Shown piece after piece: positions 21,808-33,100 of a stretch of DNA of 64,000 bases. The notes under the pieces were generated by a model, which was given only the letters and a program-made list of their open reading frames with translations, did no database searches and was not told the origin of the DNA. Origin of the DNA: Psococerastis gibbosa (lineage: Eukaryota > Arthropoda > Insecta > Psocodea > Psocidae); contig OZ020491.1 of NCBI GenBank assembly GCA_963971405.1, forward strand, positions 26,034,855-26,098,854, read 5' to 3'. Position numbers and translations under genes: made by a program. Position 1 is the first letter of the stretch. Each line of letters opens with the position of its first letter.

Positions 21808-22029
21808 GAAGCTAGTATTGAATTTTAAACAAAAAAAAACAGTTAATACACAATAATTGTAAGGTCTACTAGTGAGGACTATTACACCTATAACAATATT
21901 CCTTGCCCTAAAACTAAAATAAAGAATTTAAATAAAATTAAATTGACCATGTCATTGCACTATTTTACTTATATTAGTGTACAGTACGTAATTGCGTTTA
22001 AATTGTAATTGTATTGGTATGTATGCACA
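21808..22029. other. No recognisable feature
   Basis: Short AT-rich spacer between two mobile elements. Confidence 0.4.
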
Positions 22030-22290
22030 TTTACTCCTTGGCGCTACGGCCCGTGAAGGGCTTGGTCAGCCCCATCCCGCCAGTCTGCGCGGTCCTGCGC
22101 TCACCTTCGCCAGTCATCGACACCAAGGGTCGTCAGATCCACATCGACGTCGTCCAGCCATCGCATCCATGGTCGTCCCACTCGTCTTCTCCCTTGGGGC
22201 ACCTCGTGCTGCTCGTGTAGCACTATTTTCTGGCATTCGTTACACTGCCTCTAGCACCGGATGCGGGCTCGCTTGTTTCGTAAATATTGG
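22030..22290 (-). pseudogene. LINE-B reverse transcriptase C-terminus fragment
   Basis: The reverse complement of 22140-22260 carries the region equivalent to GRRR-GRPRMRWLDDVDVDL of the 18-kb copy, and the tail matches down to the GCGCCAAGGAGTAA end. Several frame disruptions exist. The plus-strand frames of 136 and 68 codons are shadows. Confidence 0.75.
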
Positions 22291-22314
22291 TATACATATT
22301 ATTAAGTATTGTAG

Positions 22315-22400
22315 CCTATTCGTTAATATATGCTCTTTGTCCAATGTCCAGGGAATACTAAGCGAGGAAAAGAAAGAAAGAAAGAAAGAAAGGGAGAGTT
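22315..22400 (+). repeat. Repeat H fragment with GAAA tail
   Basis: AATATATGCTCTTTGTCC, CAGGGAATACTAAG and a GAAA array match 4915-4975. Confidence 0.7.
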
Positions 22401-22955
22401 AAAGCTGACATAGCTCTTAGGACCCTTTGAATAACATAATGGGTTCGCAGCAGTGTATCTCTATCATTCCCACTATGCCCATACGGAGGGCAGTGGAGTC
22501 TGATTGATCGTCTCCATAGGGGGGGGGGACCTTAGAGATGTACATAATCAAATCAAATCAAATGTATTTAATTCTATCTCAAAAGTACAAGACACAAATG
22601 AACAATTCCCAACCCCAAATGTTCCTAAGAATGTGCTTGGGGAGGGAACATACCATACTAGACTAAATTATTCAATTCAATAATAATAACATGTGTGACT
22701 CAATAGCTATGCTATTGAAAAAAGAAGATATATTAATACAAATGGATAAATAGTTAATAAAAAGATTACATGATATATTTTCAGATATTTGGATTAGAGT
22801 GAATTGATTAGCATCGGAAAAGGAACATTGCTGCTTTGTATTGGGGTGAGTGGGAGGTGAGTGCTTTAGTAATAAATAAATCAAAATAGTTCCATCCGTT
22901 TCATCCATCAGTACGAAGTTATGTAATTGTAATTTCTTGAAACACTTTTTATGGA
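22401..22955. other. No gene; CAAAT run
   Basis: An AATCAAATCAAATCAAAT run lies at 22546-22563. 22565-22650 (AAAAGTACAAGACACAAATG, AACCCCAAATGTTCC) could be a LINE 3' UTR but cannot be assigned. Confidence 0.4.
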
Positions 22956-22959
22956 CCCA

Positions 22960-23135
22960 TAGGTCCCTTGTCCAATGCCAACGAACCCACGGAGTTCGGA
23001 AATTATTTGTATTGTTTCCCTATGAATTTTTGGCCATAGGCCAACTGGTATACGTTCTCGATGTCAACCTGCACCGGCTACAAGCGATAATGCAAGAGTT
23101 GAGACAAGCTTACCACTGACGCAATAAAACAGGCA
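22960..23135 (+). repeat. Dispersed repeat D
   Basis: CCAACGAACCC, GTATTGTTTCCCTATGAA, TGGCCATAGGCCAACTGG and AGTTGAGACAAGCTTACCA agree with 37750-37890. Confidence 0.65.
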
Positions 23136-23655
23136 AAAGCATGGCTTAAGCAAGCACAGACGCGAGTGACCTATGACCCCAAACAGAGTCAAAGACAAGG
23201 ACCCTCTACCAGTTCTCATGCCTAAACCCCAAGAGGGTTATCGCGGCAAGAAGTATCTCCGGCAAACGAAAAGTCCTCGGAATAACCAATAAAAGTAAAA
23301 GCATTGTAGATAGCCTGTAATAAAGACGTAATGGGCCCCACCAACGAATAATAAAAGAACATATCCATATGGAAATAAACGATGCTGTTTGCAGTGAGCG
23401 AGACTTTAGAAAATAGCAACCTTATACCCCCCCCCATTTTTCTAAACCTTCCCCGTCTCCCCCCCCCCCTTCTTTCTTGGTCGAGCAAAGGACGGAAGCT
23501 ATTCTACCTTGGAATCCGCTTTAAAATATCAGTAAGGCAAAGGCTTTCAATCAATAGCTAAAAAAGGGTTCACTTCTTTTTTTGGAATCCGTCTCTATAT
23601 TGATGACGGCGTGGATTTTTGAAAAATGAGATGTCAGCGTATTTCTATTTTCAGT
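23136..23655. other. No recognisable feature
   Basis: C-rich tracts near 23427 and 23460. No gene. Confidence 0.4.
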
Positions 23656-23659
23656 TGTA

Positions 23660-23895
23660 AACCTGGTTTAAAAGCCGGCCGCCTTACCAAGTTGAATCCA
23701 GCGGACCAGAGCTGGTTCAAAGATGCAGATAACTTGGTAGTGTGCACACAGTGCCGGTAGGGAAACATGGTAGGACTTGTCCTGGTCACCTCCGAACTAA
23801 TCACGTGACTTCACCGTGATTCCCAAGTGGTTTGGAATCCACTATAATCAGGAGGTCCCCTGTCCTACCGTGGCCTGGGATTGTGTCCAACCATA
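23660..23895 (+). repeat. Dispersed repeat E
   Basis: AACTTGGTAGTGTGCACAC, GTCCTGGTCACCTCCGA, GTGGTTTGGAATCCACTATA and ATCAGGAGGTC match 53550-53710. The GGTAGTGTGC and GGTT-GGAATCC words resemble Pol III A and B boxes, so a SINE origin is possible (inference). Confidence 0.65.
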
Positions 23896-23949
23896 CTACT
23901 AATACCTGGTTTAAGGGACAATGAAACACCCCTATAGTTAATTAATGAC

Positions 23950-24215
23950 CTTTTTGTTCAATTACTAAGCCAACCTAGCGGAGTAAGGGCTTTACAGTCC
24001 TCTCTTTATTTATTTTTATAAAGAGGTTAATCTCGTACAAACAATTTAATGAATGTATCCGACTAAACTCTTCAATCGCCTCACTAAGTAACCTAATAGG
24101 TACTTTTGTCGAGGTACGACACGTCTCCGATCGCAAGGTGTGTAGAGACTCGCACAAGTACAAACACGCTACCACCTTGCCACCGAAGTTGCTACACTCA
24201 ACTAGGAACCGACTG
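23950..24215 (-). mobile_element. SINE-A with SINE-B nested inside
   Basis: SINE-A 3' sequence (ACTAAGCCAACCTAGCGG, GTCCTCTCTT) is cut and resumes as ACACTCAACTAGGAA near 24192. Between them is minus-strand SINE-B: ACAAACAATTTAATGAATG, CGACACGTCTCCGATCGCA, GTAGAGACTCGCACAAG and CGCTACCACCTTGCCA. SINE-B reads, on its own strand, an A-box-like TGGCAAGGTGGTAGCG followed by a Leu/Ser-tRNA-like long arm. Confidence 0.8.
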
Positions 24216-24518
24216 GTTTCAATCAATACAAAAAAAAAGGTTTTCTCTTAATTTAGGGAAGGCACAATATACCCGGGTATTGGCATCCGCCATTTTTTAT
24301 CCTATATTTCCTCTATGGTAAGTATTGTAATTATTTTTAAGAAAAGTAAAAGATTGAAAAAAACGAAAACACGTTTTAGTATTTTTTTATTAAACACTTC
24401 CCTAATTGGTAGAACGTTTTTCAAATAGCAATAAATAAACAACGATAAATTTATAATAATAAATAGGTAAACACCCAATGCTTGGCTTACACACCAAACT
24501 CATAATGGATAAAAATGG
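24216..24518. other. No recognisable feature
   Basis: AT-rich spacer. Confidence 0.4.
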
Positions 24519-24519
24519 C

Positions 24520-24695
24520 GGATGACAGTTAATGGTGGTTGGTTCCAGTCCCACACTTCCTACATTTTCTGGCCATGCATCGGAGGGCATGTAAAGCAGG
24601 TGGTCCCGGGCCTTCCTAGTTGAGTGTAAGAGAGGGCTTTATAGCCCTAACTCCGCTAGGTTGGCTTAGTAATAGAACCAACAGCCAATATTTAT
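24520..24695 (+). mobile_element. SINE-A (tail-to-tail with the next)
   Basis: GTTGGTTCCAGTCCCACAC (B box with one base changed), CATTTTCTGGCCATGC, GGTCCCGGGCCTTCCTAG and CTCCGCTAGGTTGGCTTAG, ending in AATATTTATTAAATT. The first part of the tRNA head is missing. Confidence 0.85.
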
Positions 24696-24726
24696 TAAAT
24701 TAAATAATGAACTGTTTGTGCTATTA

Positions 24727-24896
24727 TGAAGCCAACCTAGTTAGGGCTATAAAGCCTTCTCTTATACTCAAATAGGAAGGCCCGGGACTACCTGCTTTAC
24801 ATGCCCTCCGAAACATGGCCAGAAAATGTAGCAAGTGTGGGACTCGAACCAACAACCATTCGGGAGAGTCCGTACCACTATTCTACATGTCCTGAC
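24727..24896 (-). mobile_element. SINE-A, head intact
   Basis: The minus strand runs from CAGGACATGTAGAATAGTGG (A box) through AATGGTTGTTGGTTCGAGTC and the body to CTAGGTTGGCTTCA. It faces the preceding copy tail-to-tail with about 30 bp between. Confidence 0.88.
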
Positions 24897-25907
24897 ACAT
24901 TTCACTGTTTTTTAATTCAATTTCAGATGAAATATTTGTCATAAGGTAGAAGAAATACTCCTCTAAATGTTGGTGTTTGCGACGGCCACAAATTGTGTAC
25001 CAAAATGTAAATGAACATTTCATCTACTTTCTGGCACGTAATATATATTGCAATTCGGTCGATACTTCTTGTATAAAAGTATTTCTGTGCAGACGTCAGG
25101 CTTCCCGCCTCCTGTTGTCTCTTAAAAATGGCTAAAATTAAACTTTTTTCAATCAATCAATCAATTTTAATATCCCAGTACAGTAATACAGTTACAAATT
25201 TAAACATTTCCCTATGGGCTGGGCCCGTTTTAGGGTGGATATATATTTTTTACAATATTAATAATCTGGCTGCAATGGCATTCGTCACAGTGGATTGTAA
25301 GTGTAGTGATGTGTGTGTGTTTGTGTTCTTGTGTGTTGGTGGTGTATTTGTAAGTACTTGTTAGTTAAGGAAGTCAATGCCATAAATTATAAAAAAAGTG
25401 AGCCCAACCTTATCGCTCTTCGTGCCCCACTTCATCGAGAAAGGCTACTTCAGATAAAAACACACACACAAAAAAGCACAAACTTTATTTCATAAGATAT
25501 AGACCTTACAAACCAGGTCACGTTCGAAAAATATTGGAAACTGAGAACGAAGTCTCAGATGAAATTCTTTAAAAATATTGTAAGAATTTATTTTTAAAAA
25601 AATATTGAAAAGTTCATATTTTCGCGTTGCTTACGAGAGAGTTTCATGTGACACAACTTGATTTTCCGCTTTAAAAAATTTTAATTTTGAAGAGGAATGA
25701 AAATCAAAAATTGTTTCAATTTGGGAGGCGAATAAATAATTTGACGGAGCAACTGCGGAAAGGAACCCAGTGGCTTTGGAAGAAATTGAATTCGCCATAA
25801 GAGAGATGAAACATTCGCTCCAGCCAAGGATACTTTTTTTTTTAAATTCTGGTACCACTTGCCATGTCAAATAACATGCTATGGACGTATTTTATGGACG
25901 TGTTGTC
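24897..25907. other. No recognisable gene; GT-rich run
   Basis: A GTGTGTGTGTTTGTG run lies at 25311-25325. Frames at 25128-25495 and 25631-25870 cross low-complexity sequence without domains. Confidence 0.45.
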
Positions 25908-26128
25908 AGGACATGTAGCGTAGTGGTACGGACTATGACTTTCACCCGAAAGGTTGTTGGTTCGAGTCCCACACTGGCTACATTTTCTGGACATGCTTCG
26001 GAGGGCATGTAAAGCAGGCGGTCCCGGGCCTTCCTAGTTGAGTGTAAGAGAGGGCTTTATAGCCCTGACTCCGCTGGGTTGGCTTAGTAATAGAAACAAT
26101 AAAAAGTCCTTATTTATTTATTTATTCA
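25908..26128 (+). mobile_element. SINE-A, full length
   Basis: Best-preserved copy: CAGGACATGTAGCGTAGTGG (A box TAGCGTAGTGG), ACTTTCACCCGAAAGG, TTGGTTCGAGTCCCACAC (perfect B box), ATTTTCTGGACATGCTTCGG, GCGGTCCCGGGCCTTCC, AGAGAGGGCTTTATAGCCC and GGGTTGGCTTAGTAATAGAA, with an A-rich link and a TTATTTATT tail. SINEs like this are transcribed by RNA polymerase III and copied by a LINE's enzyme; the partner LINE is not identified. Confidence 0.93.
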
Positions 26129-26984
26129 ATATTGACATGGTCACTACACATTATGTGTCAAAATACAATGCAGATATCCAACCTATAATATATTAGATAT
26201 TGTGTGTCCCTAATTGGCATTCAATAGATTCTTCATTATTACTGGAACTCTTTTACGATCGCGCGATAGGTAGGTACTAAATTAGTGCTTAAAGCGCGTT
26301 AATGGCATTGTTACCTTCAGCGGGTTTAGTATTACCTTATTCTTAGGGTTAAAGATGTAAACAAAGCAACTTTGAATAGCACTTCCATTCTAAAATTATC
26401 TTGTTTACATTTCTAATCCCAGGTTAAGATCAAAAATAATCGAAACGATTTCATGGATTCCCAAGACACTTTTGTAACCCTTTAATTCTACTAAATTTGC
26501 CGTATTTTCCTAACCTCATGTTTTCACCGCTTTATAAGTCTGACTGTAGGTAAGTTTCGCACCCCGGCTAATTTCATCCTCACCCCATGTTGTACAAACA
26601 CTGTTGGCCTAACATGTTTTGTATTTTGATAGTATCTAAAAACTTCCGTACTGTAACTAATTTTTCCTTAGCAATAAAAGTAACTAAAAACAATTACAGA
26701 AATGTAGGAAGATAAAATTTTAAGGTTTCCGTGACTAACAACGCCCACTCATGACTAATTAAGGGGTATCAAAAGTTATGAAACACCATAGCCAATTTTA
26801 GCTACGATGACAACATAATATGTTCCTTAACTATACTACTGCATACACCCGCAATAGGAACCTTCAATTCTCTAATAGGACTGTCACGAATTCGCAGTGG
26901 CCACAAGAAAAATTCCATTTCATGTTACTTAGAAGTCGTAGCACCGAGACAAAAGGACTGATAAATAAATAAATATTCATTTTT
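26129..26984. other. No recognisable feature
   Basis: No gene or repeat recognised. Confidence 0.4.
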
Positions 26985-27455
26985 TGTTCTATTACTAAGC
27001 CAATCTAGCGCAGAGTCCAGTAGCGGCGCTACGGGGGTGCCCGGGTACCCCGAAATTTTCTCCACCCCCCTCCCCCCCCTTGGGTTATTTTACATGCATT
27101 TTCATATCCAATTCAAGCAGAATTTTTTGTAATTCAAAAACGTCGGAATTAAAACTGGTTACAAGTTACTTACTTTTATTATATACCTACTGCCAATGAA
27201 TAATGTTTTGTTTCTTCATTGGCCCCGTAGATAGAAGTCATGCCCCCCATCCCCGCCCCCCCTTAAAATTTCTAGCGCCACCACTGACCCGAGTTAGGGC
27301 TACAACCACCCTCTCGTACACTAAAACTAGGAAGACCTCAGTTACATGCCCTCCGAAGCATGGCCAGAAAATGTAGCAAGTGTGGGACTCGAACCAACAA
27401 CCTTTCGGGTGAAAGTCGAAGTCTATACCACTACTCTACATATCCTGCCTTGTAA
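26985..27455 (-). mobile_element. SINE-A split by a hAT-like MITE
   Basis: The SINE 3' end (ATTACTAAGCCAATCTAGCG) stops at 27010 and continues at about 27290 with GAGTTAGGGCTACAA through CGAACCAACAACC to the head at 27455. The inserted element is 27018-27286. Confidence 0.85.
27018..27286. mobile_element. hAT-like MITE inside SINE-A
   Basis: CAGTAGCGGCGCTACGGG at the left pairs with TCTAGCGCCACCACTG at the right, with C-rich tracts inside. The SINE sequence GCGGAGTT is represented on both sides (GCAGAGTC at left, CCCGAGTT at right), as expected for an aged 8-bp duplication. Confidence 0.75.
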
Positions 27456-27504
27456 GATGTGTAAGATGGTTAAGAGGCGGCTTCGCTATTGTTTCCATCA
27501 GTAT

Positions 27505-27887
27505 GGTGCCCATTCCATTGACCGGCTAGGGCTATTTCCAAAACGGAGACGTGGTAGCAGACATTCAAGACTTAGGTGGCGTCCCCACCGACCTCGCATT
27601 GCAGAATTGACGGAAATGTTTATTTTCCTCTATGCCATAGTTAAAATTGATCAATGATCATACAGTAAAATCACAAACAAACAAACTAAAATTAAAAAAT
27701 GGCTTCATGGGATATGTTAATTACAAACATTTTAATAGATTTCTATAAAAAGAAAAACAAACATTTCCGTCAATGTCATTTGCAATCTGCAATGCGAGGT
27801 CGGTGGAAACGTTACCTAAGTCTTGAATGTCTGCTACCACGTCACCGTTGTTGGAAATAGCCCTAGCCGGTCAATGGAATGGGCGCC
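27505..27887. mobile_element. MITE copy 4 (383 bp, TAT target duplication)
   Basis: GGTGCCCATTCCATTGACC and GGTCAATGGAATGGGCGCC at the ends, flanked by TAT at 27502-27504 and 27888-27890. It has the same body as copies 1, 2 and 5. Confidence 0.92.
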
Positions 27888-28679
27888 TATCGAAACCAAC
27901 AGTCGGTTCGGTCCGGGCAGGAGAGGTGATCCTGCAGGGACCTTTGGGAATCGCCTGGGAATAAGAGAATTGCTCTCTAAGTTCCCGTTTTCACTTCAGG
28001 GAGCCTACCCATCAGTAGTCTAAAAGACATGTAAGTCGCGCTTTGATTGGCCGATAATGACCGCCAATTAATGACAGCAGGCTACAGGTACACTGCTATA
28101 CCTTAAGACTTAGCTGAATCTCTCCAATAAAGAACCCAATCGGCCAACTTTCACAAAACGAGGACAGGCAGACAATCCCATTTAAAACCAATCCGCATGC
28201 AAATGCCCATATCGCAAATTTAAGCTGAACAGCTCCGAACATTAAAGTCGTACTTAATGTCGAGAGATATCAGACAAGAGATGTGTCAGTATTAAGATCC
28301 AATCGAACGTCTGGAGATTTCACACAAGAGAGATAGAGCCGGGACCGACAAAGAAATCCCGCGCGATCATGCATCCGAACGCGTCAATATCAGTGATATC
28401 CACTTCTACTCCGTCGACTTCCGCACCGGTAACTGGTAAACTGATATATACTGTATTATGTCATATCAGAGACGAAATCTAAACGGGGTGTGACTTATGC
28501 TGAACACATAGTATGCACATGGATGCTGGAACTTTCGGGGATTTATTCAGCCTATGTAAATACGGATCTACTGTATATGGTATCAAATCCAAATCAAACT
28601 CATATTTATTCCAATTTCCAATTTTTGCAACAAGAGAAGTGATAAATGATAAATTGTATTAAATTAAATTAATTTATGG
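27888..28679. other. No recognisable feature
   Basis: No gene recognised; 28590-28675 is AT-rich. Confidence 0.4.
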
Positions 28680-29067
28680 AGCGATGGACGCTGACACAAG
28701 CTATGGCGAACAGAATCAGTATGTTGGAAATGTGGATAGACGAACGAACACATAACCTGGACATATCGTGTTCCTATTGCTGAGGTCCAGAAGCGAACGG
28801 ATGCAGAAGCCTAGTTGCTGCTGACGGTTAAGAAACGGAAACTAACATACTTCGGCCATGTGATGAGGAACGAAAAGTATCGCATATGCATGTAATAATC
28901 CAAGGGAAGATAGAAGGGCAGACGGCTCCCAACAGGAGAACATACCGGTTGAAGAACCTGAGGCAGTGGCAAAAGTACGACTTCCCTTTTCAAAGCAGCA
29001 GTATCCAAGGTTCAAATTGCCCTGGTGGTCACCAATCTTCCATAAAAGAGGCATTAAAATAAGAAGA
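28680..29067 (+). pseudogene. LINE-A reverse transcriptase C-terminus, frame-shifted
   Basis: Across shifting frames one reads NRISMLEMWIDERTHNL, LTVKKRKLTYFGHVMRNEK, YRICM, a stop, IIQGKIEGQTAPNRRTYRL, KNLRQWQKYD, FQSSSIQGSN and IKEALK. KKRKL-YFGHVMRNEKYR and IIQGKIEG---RR-T--LKNLRQW are the recognised last 150 residues of a common animal LINE group. This is the fullest LINE-A copy in the window. It ends in AAGAAGAAG. Confidence 0.85.
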
Positions 29068-29198
29068 AGATTGCATATATAGTATATATACACTTACATT
29101 AAGTTTTTTCGCACCGTGTTTTGAATGTACGCTCTTACCTGAAACAAAAAAATATTCACAATTAAGCAAAATTAATGAGTTTAACCAGTTAAACATTT

Positions 29199-29340
29199 TT
29201 TGCTACATTTTCTGGCCATGCTTCGGAGGGCATGCAAGTTAGGGGGTCCCGAACCTTTCTAGTTAAGTGTAAGAGAGGGCTTGATAGCCTTAACTCCGCT
29301 AGGGCGGCTTAGTAAATGAAAAAAAGTCATTATTTATTAA
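29199..29340 (+). mobile_element. SINE-A, 3' two-thirds
   Basis: GCTACATTTTCTGGCCATGC to CTCCGCTAGGGCGGCTTAG with a TTATTTATT tail. The tRNA head is absent. Confidence 0.85.
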
Positions 29341-29384
29341 AACCGTACATAGGCTAAGCGGCGAACGGCCTTCTCAAAAACTGG

Positions 29385-29455
29385 TTAGAAACTGTAGCAA
29401 GTGTGGGACTCGAACCAACAACCTTTCGGGTAAAAGCCAGACGGTCTGTAACGGA
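29385..29455 (-). mobile_element. SINE-A head fragment
   Basis: Minus-strand CCCGAAAGGTTGTTGGTTCG and AGTCCCACACTTGC with no body; it faces the 3' part at 29199-29340. Confidence 0.75.
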
Positions 29456-29849
29456 TATTTCGATATTCTGCAACGCAAACCCATATTTTAGGGACCGGCA
29501 GCAGGGGTAGTTATGCTGGAGCGGGAACTCGAGGGGGGGGGGGACTACTCCATTTTCAAAACCTCCGACATACGATGGTGAAGCAGTAGAGTCCAGACTG
29601 ATTGGACGCGGTCTATCTGAAAGTCTACTTCCAAACGCGAACATTTCGCCAACATCTGTCATATCTTCAGTGGTAATACTTAGACTTCAAAATCTCGGAG
29701 GCTTAGTAACAAGTGCTGAAACAATTGAAAGTAAACTTTCAGATGGGCCACGGCCAAACAGTCCAGATCTGCTTCCTCATGTGACTCCACCCTGAAAGCC
29801 TTTGTAATTATAATCTTACGAGCTGACATCAATTTCCCTTTCGTTTCAG
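29456..29849 (+). other. Upstream of the pentraxin gene; probable 3' end of a 5' intron
   Basis: No promoter is evident. TTTCCCTTTCGTTTCAG at 29833-29849 is a good polypyrimidine tract and acceptor directly before the start codon. The transcript therefore probably begins in an untranslated exon further upstream (inference). Confidence 0.5.
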
Positions 29850-29855
29850 ATCAAA

Positions 29856-30198
29856 ATGACACCCTTCCTGACAGCCCTTTTCATGGCCATCCTCTTCGCG
29901 CAACAGGCGCAGCCCATCCGGGTGTACACGAGCAGCGCGCTCATGACCCTCAACAGCCCAGAGAACGACAGCAAACTGAGCAAGAGGAGCTGGGAAGGCG
30001 CAGCGTCGCCCACGCTGGCAGCGGCGACGCCAGCAGCAGCTCAACAGTCAGGGCTTTACAAAATTAAGCTGACACAAAACGGCTACATACAGTTTGTGCG
30101 GTACATGATAGATGTGCCACCCCTGAAGCAGTACACATTCTGCCTGTGGATGAAGTCGAGAAACTTCACATACAACCATCCACTTTTCTCTTATTCAA
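29856..30198 (+). CDS. Exon 1 coding part (residues 1-114)
   Basis: It encodes the signal peptide, a Ser/Ala-rich linker (SPTLAAATPAAAQQ) and the first pentraxin strands (YKIKLTQNGYIQF, YTFCLWMKS). It ends in phase 1 before GTAAGTG. LSKRSW at 41-46 is a dibasic site that could be cut after signal removal. C96 is the first cysteine of the pentraxin pair. Confidence 0.88.
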
Positions 30199-33100
30199 GT
30201 AAGTGAACTCAGGGACGTAGCCATATATTTTTTTGGGGGAGGGGGCCATCTGACGGAGGTGACGTAACTTCAATAATATTCAATACTCTATTCTATCCGG
30301 GCCCCCGACAAATTAAACCCATTCCGCATTAATAAAAACAAAGTATAATCCCTATTTATTTGAATTTCAGTGCAAGAGAAAGACAGTATCGTCCGCGTAT
30401 GGCTAAGCCCAAGCGACGCCAGCTTGAAGATCGCCTTCAAGAACGAAGTCGTCGCTCGCGTCCCAATGACCGTCCGGGAAGGTAGATGGTACCACGTCTG
30501 CCAGTCATGGAGCGGTATCACTGGGGAATGGGTCGTATTTGTCGATGGAAAACTGAAGGCTTCAGAAGTGGTTCCTAAGGTAAGTAAAACAAGGGAAGTA
30601 TGGTATGGCAAAACTAAGGGGAATCCAGCTTGAAGTTCGCCATCAAGGACTAAGTCATTGGCCTCGTTCACTGGCGAATGGCTTGTCATTGCAGATGGAA
30701 ACCTGAAGACTTCAGAAGTTATTCCTGGGGTAAGTAAAAGGATAGAAGTATGGTATCAAAGTCCTGGGGAAACTAGCGCCACATTTGCCACCAAGAACGA
30801 AGTCATTACCCGAACCCCAATGACAAACCGGGAAAGTAGATTGTACCACATCTGTCAGAAAGTGGTCAGAGTATGGGTGGTTTCTGCCGAGAAGAAAAAT
30901 TCTAACTAGGCTACCTATCCCAGGCCTAAAAATTGCTCTTCTTCTGAAAAGGAATTGTCTCAAGAATCAGAAAATTGTGATTTTATTTCCAACACCTAAT
31001 AATTTACACAATCGAGAAAGGAATAATATGGGTTCTGACGTAAAAAATACATTAACACATGAGTTTTTTCTATCTTTTAGCACAGAGGCAGCTTCCTACC
31101 CGGAGGTGGGGACATCGCAGTCGGCCAAGAACTGACGGACTTCAACAAAGGCTTAGACGATGGCATTGAAGGTGAAATCTTCGGGTTCAATTTGGTGGAC
31201 GAAGCAGTAGACCCACAAGACAGTAGCGGAGAAGCTCATACCCACACGCATTACAGACCAGGTAAAACCATGAACATTCCAACATTTTATAAAAAAGAAT
31301 CGATCTTTTTTCTCAATGTCTTTACTCTTACTGAGCCTTATCCTCATGGAGAGTCGATGGCACGACAGCAGCGTTTCCACACAGTCCTGTTCTGTGCGTC
31401 CTCGTTGGAGAGCCCCATACTACTCATATCTCCGGCGATAAATCTTCTCACTGTAACTTTCAACCTCCCTGGTGGTCTTCTTCCTTGTATCTCCCGGTTC
31501 ATTACTCTTTTGACTAAGTGGTTTTCGTCTCAACACTATTTCAAATAAGGATTCCACCTCCTCCTTTATACGGTTGGTCGGACCTAAATTACTCCTAAAC
31601 TATAGCCTAGATTTTGCTGTTGCAGATGTTGATCCTGCAACTTTTGTGCCACAATTCAAAAAGCTGCCAACGATCAAGAAAACCTTTGAAGAAATTCACG
31701 GTTACATTTCTAAACTGCCCACTGACGGTTCGACCCCCGATGACAGTCACATTGCCCAAGGTAAGGTAGTAGCAATGACGAGGAGGTTGATGAAGGTTCC
31801 CATTTAACCGGCCAAGAACCAGAACAGTTCAGCTGGTAGGGCATTGGAGTATCAAACAGAAGGTCAAGGTTCGGAACTCGACATAAAAGGAAAATTTAGT
31901 ATAATTTAACTGAAATATATACTTATTTATTTATTTAAACAGGCGTAAGTGTGAATTAACCCATTTCGGATACTAACGCCAAACCTTCTTCTGGAGTCAC
32001 TGTTATAATCTTACCAATCAATAAATATCTAATCAATTTAATCAATAGCCTCATAAAAACCACACACTCGCATACATAATAATTAACACCATCTAAACGT
32101 AACGAATTAAAAGCGCCTATTTAAATAAACAACATAAAAAACACAACAAGCAGGTAATAATAAAACGATAAGAATCAGCTGTAAATTTTTAATGAGAAAA
32201 AAATTGCACTGGTAACTGCCCAAAGGAGTGTGACATGAGATAGTGCTCTCGAGTTAATGAGATTTTTTTTTATCTGCAAGGCACAGATCTGGACCAAATA
32301 TTATTTACATGCAACTCGCGCGCTCATGAAGATTTATTGTTATTATATGGGTGCGATGGCCGAATTAGTGTCAGATGTACCGGAAAATAATTGACTGTAA
32401 TTTAGTATAGCATTAATTCCGAGAGTTTCTGACCCCGTTAAAGTACTGGAATAAAATTAACTGGAGCAAGAGTGCTAGAGTACATCTAGTTCTATTTAAA
32501 CCTAAGTACAAAAACAAATCATGCCGAAAAGGATTTCATGATTCATCAGCCCTTTATTAACATTACAACGATTATTGGGCACAATGAGTATTAGACATTA
32601 ATTTATAATAAATCAAACTAGTACCTTCATGGAGACTTCGATAACGACAGCTCGGAATCTGCCGGACAGCTAATCAGACGCTAAAACTTTTTCAATTTTT
32701 TAGATACCAGAGAAGGCGAAGTACTTGCTCCCAAATCCTACATCTGCAGAAGTAACTGTAATGCTAGAATTCGACTTGCTACCCCTGCTCCTATTCGAAA
32801 AATCATAGTAAGGGAAGGACGCACACAACCGGGTAAAATCAGGCGGACAGGACAAAAACAAAATGAGGATATCATTAACTTCATTCCGGACACCCCAAAA
32901 AGGAAAATAAAAATTAGCCAGGTGAGTCCATGTCTTAAAATATACTTATGACCTACAAAATAATGAGAAAACTGTAGCAGCCCGATCATGGCAATTTGGG
33001 ATTATTATCATACCGGGGTTTATTAAATTGTATTAAACAAATGAGTGCAAATGAGCGTGAAAGTCTTTATAATGGCACTCACATAACTCTTATAAAAGTG

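Noticed and set aside
31192-31548. 118-codon plus frame overlapping exon 3
   Set aside because: It shifts out of the pentraxin frame and runs into intron 3; the phased model explains the region better.
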